Shown here: piece by piece, positions 13,715 to 20,685 of the stretch
How positions within the stretch are numbered: position 1 is the stretch's first letter
Layout of the letters: every line of letters starts with the position of its first letter
Virus record (IMG/VR): IMGVR_UViG_3300008117_000371
Coordinates: 1 to 20,685 of that record
DNA length: 20,685 nucleotides
DNA from: a virus
Direction: 5' to 3' (one strand)
Translations under genes and position numbers: made by a program
The notes under the pieces: generated by a model
Told to the model about the DNA's origin: nothing
Database searches by the model: none
The model's input: the letters and a program-made list of their open reading frames with translations, nothing else

Positions 13715-14406
13715 TTAATACCGTAACAATCGATCAGGTCATCAGCAACGCGATGATTGCCTTGGGCATGGAGAATGACCGCTACAGGGTCATTTTCTAC
13801 GAATGGGCCTTCCAGGGTCTGAGGGATATCGGTTTGACGACCATTAGCCTCACCACATCAACCGGGACCATCACGACGGGCAATACCTTCCCTATACCAA
13901 CGAACTGCGTTTACATCGACTCTATTGCCGTCAAGAACAGCACAGCAGGAAATGTGGCTTACCCCATGTTTGACTCCAACTATTGGTCTTCGGTTCCGGA
14001 TGACGACCAAACGACCTACGATAAAGACTATGTGGTGAGCAAGCAAGGCTCGGACCTCGTGTTTAGCACGACGATTCGTGGCAACTCGTACAACCAGGTG
14101 ATTATCCGGTACTACGGCATGCCGGTAGACTCTAGCGGCGTTCCGTTGATTCCGGAGTATTATTTGAGGGCTATTGTCGCCTACATTGAATACATGTTCG
14201 TGAAGAGGGAGCGTTACCGCAAGCGGAACGAAATACCAATGAGCGAGATTCAGACTTTGTACCAACAATGGGTAACCCTGAAGGCAGACGCTATGTCTAA
14301 ACGCAATCAGCCTCAGAAGCCCGAGATTGAAGCGGCTATTGCCACTTGGCTCACGATGCTGCCAAACCAAAAGAGATTGATGCGCACCCCAAAAACGCCT
14401 AATTAA
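13711..14406 (+). CDS. Head-tail adaptor / ring protein (P22 gp4- or T7 gp11-like role)
   Basis: The 231-residue protein has N-terminal helices (VISNAMIALGMEND, then YEWAFQGLRDIGL) and a central beta domain (FPIPTNCVYIDSIAVKN, then QVIIRYYGMPVD). C-terminal helices follow, with YLRAIVAYIEYMFVKRERYR and LYQQWVTLKADAMSKR. This helix-beta-helix plan is typical of ring adaptors that dock under the portal of podoviruses and crAss-like phages. Coupled overlaps on both sides (ATGA upstream, TAATG downstream to the nozzle gene) support a joint role in neck and tail assembly. The family is assigned by architecture and order, not by a diagnostic motif. Confidence 0.6.
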   Translation: MINTVTIDQVISNAMIALGMENDRYRVIFYEWAFQGLRDIGLTTISLTTSTGTITTGNTFPIPTNCVYIDSIAVKNSTAGNVAYPMFDSNYWSSVPDDDQTTYDKDYVVSKQGSDLVFSTTIRGNSYNQVIIRYYGMPVDSSGVPLIPEYYLRAIVAYIEYMFVKRERYRKRNEIPMSEIQTLYQQWVTLKADAMSKRNQPQKPEIEAAIATWLTMLPNQKRLMRTPKTPN

Positions 14407-17400
14407 TGGAGATTAAAAAGGAAGGACAAGCCTTTTTCAAAGGGATGAACAAAGACTTCTCCCCGGCCTATCAACCGGAGGGGACTTACCGTAATGCGAT
14501 TAATATGGAGCTCACGGGTGCCGGAGAGCAGATGATCATCAACCAGATTAAGTCTTCCGAGCTTTTGCAGAAACAAGTTCTTTCTTCCGGGTACCAAGTT
14601 GGGGACATCAACATCCTTGGTTATACGGTAGCTAGGGCAAAAATTGGAACTGAATTTGAAGATGGGTTTGTGGTGTACTGCTATGTTGACCAAGACTCGG
14701 GGATATTAGCCAATAGTGCAATCTACTTTTTTGCACAAAACGGATTATACGCTGATGGGAGCATCTATGAAATATGCACCGACACTACGAGCCTGAACTT
14801 TCAAGCAACTGGAAGCATTGACTCGTTCTTTACGGACGACAGGGAGAATAAGTCTGTTTACTTTACGGATTTCAACAACACAATCCGTAAGATTGACATG
14901 GATAGCTCCTTGTGGCCTTACGCATCTGCATCATCAATGAACCTCATATCCAAGGCAAGCTCGGCCATGAATATGTCGATTACGTCTATTGGCAGTGATG
15001 GAGCGCTGTTAGCCGGTACGTATCAACTTGCTTACAGGTTGAAGAAAACCAATCCGTTGGCGACAACGAAATGGTCGACATTTACAAATCCAGTTCCCGC
15101 TATACCTCTTGCTTACACGAGCGGCACATCGCTCAATTACTATGGAGGACCGGTTGGGCAACAGACTAGTAGGTCGATTAATTACTCCATACCAATAGCT
15201 AGTTCAGAAGTTTCTGGTAACTACGATAAGATAGAAATTGCGGTTGTTAAGAACAACGATGGAACTTACGTAAAGCAATTGGTTGCTTATGTGAGCGAAA
15301 TAAGTAATTCGGTATCTAGTGGAGCAGGAACGGTCACAGGAACCTATAAGGGGACCGAGTCAGAATATGAATTAGACATTGACGAAATCACGGCGCCTGA
15401 CGCGCCGGTAGAAACTGTCAAGACCCTTGTAGAGAAAGACAATCGCCTTCTTGCTGGAAACATTAAATACTTTGACCGAAGGATAGGCGATGGAGAGGCA
15501 AAGGTTATAGAGGCCAGGACGATTCGAAGAGCAATTGATTACGAAGACCCCATCAATACCAACAAGTACAGAGGATACTTCAGAGACGAGGTTTACCGCT
15601 TTGGTATAACATACCACGACGAATACGGCAACTGGTCGCCAGTCAAGCCGATTGATTTTTCTTCATTCACAAAGAGCCTTCCCAAAACATCGTCTCCAAC
15701 ATTTGGAACAATTCCGTCAGGAGGGGTGGATTACAACAAGAATACCATAACAATAACGGGAGGCACTAACTGGCCAACTGGAGCGACTGGATATGTTCAG
15801 GGAGAGTCGGTTTCTTGTACGATGACCATTGGAGGTACTACTTTAAGTTTTGAGTCAGATATTGTATCTGTGTCAACGACGACACTAATCATCCTTTGTC
15901 CAGCCACGTTGCTTGCTCCTTATCCGTCTTTTACAGGGACAACTGGAACTGCAAGTCTCGTTCCATTAAAAGGCAACGCTTACAGCCATTCATCAGATCA
16001 GTTTTCGTGGAAGTTCCCCAAAAGAGAGCATATCGGCGTATTTAGCCCAATAACAACTGGAACGTTTGGAACACTTGAATATGGGACTTACTCCCTACTA
16101 GCCGGCATTGAGCCCAAAGACCTACCTCAAGCATTGGGTCTTGGTCTTAGCGTTTCGGGTCACCCTGCATGGGCAAAGGGAATGGCCGTCGTCAGGATGG
16201 ATAGAGATAGGGATATTGTCTATCAAACACCTATCGTGCCGGCCTCAATGTATGTTGGAGTGTGTACGCAAGGAAGAAACCCTAGCAATAACACATCAAA
16301 CGATTATACTGTAACGAATGGGGTTGGAGAGTTAGACTATCTTGGCCCCAAGTCGCTCAAGATGGGTGCCGCTAGGAATATGGAGGTGTTGTCACCAAAT
16401 GGTGTAGCGACAGGATCGCCTACCACGACATTGAACACATGGAATCTTCCGGTATATCAAAGCATAAATAGCATCCCGGAGAACAGGATGATGTGGAAAA
16501 AATGTTTTGCCCCAGCGATTGACTATGTCTATAATGCCGCTGGAACGCCTTTGATACCAACTCCCGAACTAGTGTCTTTGAATCTAGATATTGTTGATGT
16601 TTGTGGATTCACGTTGTCATCATTAACTCCTACGACAACGACCTCAACAGTTACTCCATCTAACGGAATGTCTATATCGTATCCAACAGGGTATGTAGAG
16701 GCAAGGGTTTATTCTTGCGTAAACAATACTCTTCATTGGTATCCAAATAACTACTTTAACATGAAGACTCAAAGTTCTGCGGGGACCGGCGGAACTTACG
16801 TTCAAACGTACAACAGGAAAATACAAGAGTCATTCCTTCAAACAAACGGAATACAGACAGCGGCATATATTGGACAACAAAAGGCCGCAGACGTTCTTTC
16901 AAGTCTTGCAAGTACGGGAATAGCATTTGCTTATTACACAAGAACATTGATGGATTTGACGTCGTTGTCAACGACTGAGCTCGTTATACCCATAACAAAA
17001 GGTCAGTCAAAAATACTTTTAAGTTCAACAGAACAAGCATCTAGTGCTGGATCAACAATTAGCGCGGCAAGAAGTGGCGTAAACTACCTTTTGGCCGGAA
17101 CCGACTTGACAAGTCAACAGCGAAACCCGTCTGTTGATATGTCTTCTGGTTCTACAAATGCTGCCCTTTGGACCTCTAATATTGAGGCGCAAAGATCCTT
17201 GGCGATTTCATTAAACCAATTCCTTGACGACCCGCTGTACCTAATCACGGCCAATTACTGCCCATTGAGTGCCGGACAGTTTGGGTATATACCAAGAGAC
17301 ACTACAAATACTGGTAGGACAAACACTTTTGCAAGTGTAGCCTTTTCTCAATATCTAAACACTTATAACCCGACTGGCGGAACAAACCAACTAAGGAATG

Positions 17401-19310
17401 GATTGATTTACAACAATCCATTTATGAATATAACATGGAATGGGTCAGCGTATGCGGCTAATAGCACGTATATGCCTAGTTACCCATTTTTTAGTTGGGG
17501 AGAATTCAATTCCGCATTGGCGGCCCCAATTGAAAATGTTGACGGAGGGGTTGAGTTTGCTTATGCGCCATCAGGTCCGGGGATATCAGCAACTTTCTTT
17601 AACAAATACTCAAGTCCATCAACGGACATTCAGCAGGCACTCTATGTTGCCAATATGAGGGCCGGGAAACAAGACTCAAGGTATGGCGATCCAAATCAAA
17701 TACAAGAGTACTTTCATACAGGAGCGTATTCATCAATCACAGGAACTAGTCAAACAGTAACCCTTGAAGTGTGGGGCGGAGATTGTTTCATATCAAAGTA
17801 TCGCTATAAGGTTAATGACGAATACAATATACCTTCGTATTATATCCCGAATGCTAGCGGAACGTATAGTTTGGATCAAGACATTAGGGGTGCCTGCCAG
17901 GGGTGGATTTCAACGCAAGGAGCGCTTTCATCAAGAAGTTTTAAAACCGGCACAAAGACAAGTCCGGAATACATCGAGATGTACATCGAGGGAGAGGCGA
18001 ATGCGTTTTACAATTCAGATAGAAATCGCTTTCCTTACTACAATTTGACTGTAGCAACACCAGGAACCGTTGGGCATTACCAGGCTGATGCTTTCTACAA
18101 CTACAACTTCGGGTATTCAATTGAGAACTTTCCCAAGTCTTTCTTCTCAGAGAACAGACTTGTTCAAATCTCCAACAACTATCCCGCAAGGCTCATCTAT
18201 TCCGATGTACGCTCTGCGGACTTAGGTGCTGATGGTTTTTCAAGGTTTAGGGTTCTGAATTTTTTTGATATGGACGAGCGATATGGCAAAGTAACCAAGA
18301 TTGCCCTGCTCAACGATGCGGAGCCAATTGTTGGCCAAGACGACGCCGTGTCCTTGTTGTACGTTAATAAGTCGCTCACCACCCTTCAGGACAACGAAGT
18401 GTTAACCGTGCAGGGTGGAACCTACATTAGCGAGAACTCACCGCCAAGGTACCTAACAACGAACTACGGTGTAGAGCTTATTCGCTGTATGATTCCAACG
18501 GAAGGCGGTGTGTATGTCCTGGACACCAAGCGAGGTGTATTGATAAACATCTTAGACGGTGCCAAGATTATTACGCTCGCAAGGATGGAGGAGGAGTTTA
18601 GGACTAAGTTCTCAAAGACGAATGTCCCATGGCTTGAGAACTCTATTGAGATGTCTTACGACCGTGTTGACAAGAACCTGTACATTATAGGATTTTTGAG
18701 GAACGAGGACAATCCGTACGACAACCAGGACACCAATGCATGGATGACATACAACGCCAAGCTAGATGCTTTTGTGTCCAATTTGGATTGGGACGTACAA
18801 GGCAACGGATGGGGCGGTAAGTACGGCAACAGGCCGCTCTACATCTTTGACTTAAACGGGAGTACATACATGCTCCAATCCCATAGTGGGAATCAATCTC
18901 ATAACGAGCTTGATTTGCATATCAATCAATGGAAAGGAGGAAACGATTACTTAGACCTTCTTACAGGAAACCACCTGAGACAGGTTTCTGCTGAAATTGA
19001 GTACGTCTTTAACAAAGACGTCAATGAACCAAAAGTCCTGGACATTGTTGGTATTAATAGTCAGTCTCTTTTCAGTCAATACAATGTCACGGCTTACAAC
19101 GACACGTCAACATTGGCGTCCGACACTACGGGCAACCAAGCGGGTGGTGTTGTGAGTCGTCTTGGAATGGCTACAGCGAACATTATTCGTGGTACAGCGG
19201 GAAAGAGGCTTGTCGGGTCTTACCACACCATAAAGCTGTTCTTCAACAATACTACTAGTGCCATAAACCTTCGGTCAGCAGTTAATCAATTCAGAAAGGT
19301 CTTCAGATAA
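14406..19310 (+). CDS. Giant tail nozzle/muzzle protein (crAss-like, T7 gp12/P22 gp10 role)
   Basis: The 1634-residue protein is the largest product here. It opens with FFKGMNKDFSPAYQPEGTYR (about 10-29) and NAINMEL, a signature of phage nozzle proteins with a beta-propeller base. Further recognisable segments are YRFGITYHDEYGNW (from 397), YGKVTKIALLNDAEP (about 1292), GGVYVLDTKRGVLINILDG (about 1366-1384) and AWMTYNAKLDAF (about 1446). I associate this series with the muzzle/stabilisation proteins of crAss-like phages. The centre (about 420-1250) is long, Thr/Ser/Gly/Asn-rich and more AT-rich than the conserved ends, suggesting a variable exposed insertion. Six copies would form the short tail tube below the adaptor ring. 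It is coupled to neighbours by single-base overlaps (TAATG at 14404-14408 and 19308-19312). Confidence 0.75.
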   Translation: MEIKKEGQAFFKGMNKDFSPAYQPEGTYRNAINMELTGAGEQMIINQIKSSELLQKQVLSSGYQVGDINILGYTVARAKIGTEFEDGFVVYCYVDQDSGILANSAIYFFAQNGLYADGSIYEICTDTTSLNFQATGSIDSFFTDDRENKSVYFTDFNNTIRKIDMDSSLWPYASASSMNLISKASSAMNMSITSIGSDGALLAGTYQLAYRLKKTNPLATTKWSTFTNPVPAIPLAYTSGTSLNYYGGPVGQQTSRSINYSIPIASSEVSGNYDKIEIAVVKNNDGTYVKQLVAYVSEISNSVSSGAGTVTGTYKGTESEYELDIDEITAPDAPVETVKTLVEKDNRLLAGNIKYFDRRIGDGEAKVIEARTIRRAIDYEDPINTNKYRGYFRDEVYRFGITYHDEYGNWSPVKPIDFSSFTKSLPKTSSPTFGTIPSGGVDYNKNTITITGGTNWPTGATGYVQGESVSCTMTIGGTTLSFESDIVSVSTTTLIILCPATLLAPYPSFTGTTGTASLVPLKGNAYSHSSDQFSWKFPKREHIGVFSPITTGTFGTLEYGTYSLLAGIEPKDLPQALGLGLSVSGHPAWAKGMAVVRMDRDRDIVYQTPIVPASMYVGVCTQGRNPSNNTSNDYTVTNGVGELDYLGPKSLKMGAARNMEVLSPNGVATGSPTTTLNTWNLPVYQSINSIPENRMMWKKCFAPAIDYVYNAAGTPLIPTPELVSLNLDIVDVCGFTLSSLTPTTTTSTVTPSNGMSISYPTGYVEARVYSCVNNTLHWYPNNYFNMKTQSSAGTGGTYVQTYNRKIQESFLQTNGIQTAAYIGQQKAADVLSSLASTGIAFAYYTRTLMDLTSLSTTELVIPITKGQSKILLSSTEQASSAGSTISAARSGVNYLLAGTDLTSQQRNPSVDMSSGSTNAALWTSNIEAQRSLAISLNQFLDDPLYLITANYCPLSAGQFGYIPRDTTNTGRTNTFASVAFSQYLNTYNPTGGTNQLRNGLIYNNPFMNITWNGSAYAANSTYMPSYPFFSWGEFNSALAAPIENVDGGVEFAYAPSGPGISATFFNKYSSPSTDIQQALYVANMRAGKQDSRYGDPNQIQEYFHTGAYSSITGTSQTVTLEVWGGDCFISKYRYKVNDEYNIPSYYIPNASGTYSLDQDIRGACQGWISTQGALSSRSFKTGTKTSPEYIEMYIEGEANAFYNSDRNRFPYYNLTVATPGTVGHYQADAFYNYNFGYSIENFPKSFFSENRLVQISNNYPARLIYSDVRSADLGADGFSRFRVLNFFDMDERYGKVTKIALLNDAEPIVGQDDAVSLLYVNKSLTTLQDNEVLTVQGGTYISENSPPRYLTTNYGVELIRCMIPTEGGVYVLDTKRGVLINILDGAKIITLARMEEEFRTKFSKTNVPWLENSIEMSYDRVDKNLYIIGFLRNEDNPYDNQDTNAWMTYNAKLDAFVSNLDWDVQGNGWGGKYGNRPLYIFDLNGSTYMLQSHSGNQSHNELDLHINQWKGGNDYLDLLTGNHLRQVSAEIEYVFNKDVNEPKVLDIVGINSQSLFSQYNVTAYNDTSTLASDTTGNQAGGVVSRLGMATANIIRGTAGKRLVGSYHTIKLFFNNTTSAINLRSAVNQFRKVFR

Positions 19311-19759
19311 TGGATCCAAGTTTATACAACCCCGTCATGATGCCGAGCCGGACAGACTATGTCCGGGAGATGGCAGGCAAAGCCAAGCAGGAACGACAAG
19401 CCAAAGCTGCCCCATGGGCCCAAGCTATTGGCACCGGATTGGGAGCCATTGCCGGGTCTTTGTTGGCTCCTGGTGCAGGAACAGTGGCGGGAGCTAGCCT
19501 TGGAGCTAGCCTTGGAGCTAGCATTGGGGGGGCTTTTGGTGGAGCGGCGGCAGGGTTGTTTGGAGGTGGAGCTGCAAGGGAGGCGGAGCAGAACGCTGAG
19601 GAGAGCTACGACGCGATGTACGCCAGCGAAATGGCCGATAGAAATAAGGCTATTTCAGACGCTATGGCGCAGGTAAGGCAAGACGCTTACCTTAGCGAAA
19701 TCCAAAATATGCGCAAGAATGTTATGCCTAATAGGGCTGAATACCTTAAATTTGTATAG
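19310..19759 (+). CDS. Glycine-zipper protein, probable internal/ejection protein
   Basis: The 149-residue protein has a charged N-terminus, an alanine/glycine-rich hydrophobic stretch at about 38-88 with regular small residues (GTGLGAIAGSLLAPGAG, then GASLGASLGASIGG), and a charged helical C-terminus. Such glycine zippers insert into or oligomerise in membranes. Small proteins of this type next to podovirus tail genes are often ejected with the DNA. Three 12-bp units encode the GASL/GASL/GASI repeat. There is no signal peptide. A holin-like membrane protein is an alternative, but the order among virion genes favours a virion role. The start shares one base with the upstream stop. Confidence 0.55.
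   Translation: MDPSLYNPVMMPSRTDYVREMAGKAKQERQAKAAPWAQAIGTGLGAIAGSLLAPGAGTVAGASLGASLGASIGGAFGGAAAGLFGGGAAREAEQNAEESYDAMYASEMADRNKAISDAMAQVRQDAYLSEIQNMRKNVMPNRAEYLKFV
19490..19525 (+). repeat. Three 12-bp in-frame repeats
   Basis: GGAGCTAGCCTT at 19490-19501 and 19502-19513, then GGAGCTAGCATT at 19514-19525. Each unit encodes four residues (GASL, GASL, GASI) inside the glycine zipper. The near-identity at DNA level suggests recent slippage expansion, and copy number may vary between relatives. Confidence 0.9.
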
Positions 19760-19761
19760 AA

Positions 19762-20625
19762 ATGGGAGAGCAAGAACTTAACAACATATATGCCCAAATG
19801 ATGAGGTCAAGAATGGGTGTTAACCCATTGATTTCAGTTGGTGCACCGATAGCTGGCAACCTCATATCCGCATTGGTGTCCAATCAAGCCCGTAGGAGGG
19901 CTCAGGAGCGACTCAATTCATTGCAGACACCCCAACTACCAGCTTTCAGGAGAAACCCTCTCCTAGGGCAGAGAATCGCCCAACAGCAGCAATTGGCTGA
20001 CCAACCTATGATGGGTTATCAGAGGGCTGCCGATGAGCAGGCAGGCAGGCAGTTTGAGCGTGGCAGACAGATTGCCGCGAACCTAGGTGGTGGTGCCGGA
20101 TTGGCCTACATGCAGGGCGTCAGTTCAAACATTGCAGGCCAACAGCGCAAAGGTCTTTTGAACGACATGATTATGCAGGAAAGGAACAGAGCTGACTTGG
20201 ATCAGTTAATCAACATGCAGAACCAAGAGATGGCCCAAGAGAGAGCTCAAGAGCAACTTGGCTACCAAATGGCTATGCGTGACTTTATGGACCAAAGGGG
20301 TAGATTGCAGTCAGATATTGGGCAACAACAGTCCAATATTGCCGCATCCATTGGAGGGATTGTCGGTGACATCCCCAACTATGCTAATGCATTTAGGAAT
20401 TACAATATAATGAGAAACATGGCATTGCCCGGAACGCAAGACCAAGCGCCTGCTTTTGGAAACCAATTTCTGCAGACCGGATCACTTACGGCTAATCGTG
20501 GCACAACGCCACGCCAAGCGATGTTGTCACGTCTTCAGACTCCGACTATGACGCAGGAGCAAGACTTTCTTGTTGACCCGCGGTACTCTATGGCAATGGG
20601 CATTATGCCTAGGTTTTACAGATAA
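19762..20625 (+). CDS. Gln/Met-rich probable internal virion protein
   Basis: The 287-residue protein is rich in Gln, Met, Arg and Ala, mostly helical, with a short hydrophobic segment near the N-terminus (NPLISVGAPIAGNLISALVS, about 21-40) and a Gly/Ala patch (ANLGGGAGLAYMQGVSSN, about 111-128). A long coiled-coil-like Gln/Glu/Arg-rich region covers about 130-200. A hydrophobic patch plus long flexible helices and high Gln content is common in podovirus ejection proteins. The gene follows the glycine-zipper gene after 2 bp and is followed by another reading frame after 2 bp. No family is recognised; the role is inferred from composition and position. Confidence 0.6.
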   Translation: MGEQELNNIYAQMMRSRMGVNPLISVGAPIAGNLISALVSNQARRRAQERLNSLQTPQLPAFRRNPLLGQRIAQQQQLADQPMMGYQRAADEQAGRQFERGRQIAANLGGGAGLAYMQGVSSNIAGQQRKGLLNDMIMQERNRADLDQLINMQNQEMAQERAQEQLGYQMAMRDFMDQRGRLQSDIGQQQSNIAASIGGIVGDIPNYANAFRNYNIMRNMALPGTQDQAPAFGNQFLQTGSLTANRGTTPRQAMLSRLQTPTMTQEQDFLVDPRYSMAMGIMPRFYR

Positions 20626-20627
20626 TT

Positions 20628-20685
20628 ATGGCAATTGAGCTAACTCCCGACGTATCGCCAGAATCCGGCGGATTTGGATTTCAAG
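20628..20685 (+). CDS. 5' end of a further structural-module gene (partial)
   Basis: An ATG 2 bp after the previous stop opens a frame that runs to the window end (19 codons, starting MAIELTPDVS). The tight spacing, as in the genes before it, supports a real gene cut by the window edge. Product unknown; another internal or tail protein would fit the context. Confidence 0.55.
   Translation, partial: MAIELTPDVSPESGGFGFQ

Overview
The window looks like part of a tailed, short-tailed (podovirus-like) bacteriophage genome: an intergenic control region followed by the packaging and virion-structure genes, all read on the + strand. The host is probably a member of the Bacteroidota. Most starts lack a Shine-Dalgarno sequence and follow A/T-rich leaders, one TAnnTTTG-type box precedes the first gene, one virion protein ends in an Lcl_C/DUF1566-like domain common in Bacteroidota proteins, and the giant tail protein carries motifs I associate with crAss-like phages and Bacteroidota podoviruses. 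No host gene, tRNA, integrase or insertion sequence is visible.

Layout. Positions 1-1131 hold no convincing gene but are densely structured. From 1 to about 565 there is a quasi-periodic array of TGTTA/TAACA elements, 18 of them in 14 clusters about 40 bp apart, with small palindromes filling most intervals. Positions 659-730 hold three 24-bp direct repeats. Positions 733-1066 hold a string of hairpins: a probable terminator, three back-to-back stem-loops and two near-identical tandem hairpins just before the first gene. Positions 1132-2199 carry a winged-helix, RepL-like protein gene and two small unknown genes. Positions 2246-4251 carry two likely virion surface proteins, the second ending in a lectin-like Lcl_C domain.

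Positions 4274-11396 form the packaging and head module: candidate small terminase, large terminase, portal, scaffold and major capsid protein, closed by a strong intrinsic terminator. Positions 11499-12878 form a two-gene unit (an unknown protein and an HTH-plus-collagen-like protein) closed by a UUCG-loop terminator. Positions 12974-20685 carry a neck protein, a ring/adaptor protein, a 1634-residue nozzle protein, a glycine-zipper protein, a Gln/Met-rich protein and the first codons of another gene. The last three are probably internal (ejection) proteins.

How it works together. Portal, scaffold and capsid protein build the procapsid. The terminase fills it through the portal. Neck, adaptor and nozzle proteins close the head and make the short tail. 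The glycine-zipper and Gln/Met-rich proteins are plausible ejected proteins, and the Lcl_C-like and collagen-like proteins are plausible host-contact or head-decoration proteins. The most interesting part is the first 1.1 kb: a repeat-rich array beside a RepL-like gene looks like an undescribed replication origin, partition site or master regulatory region.
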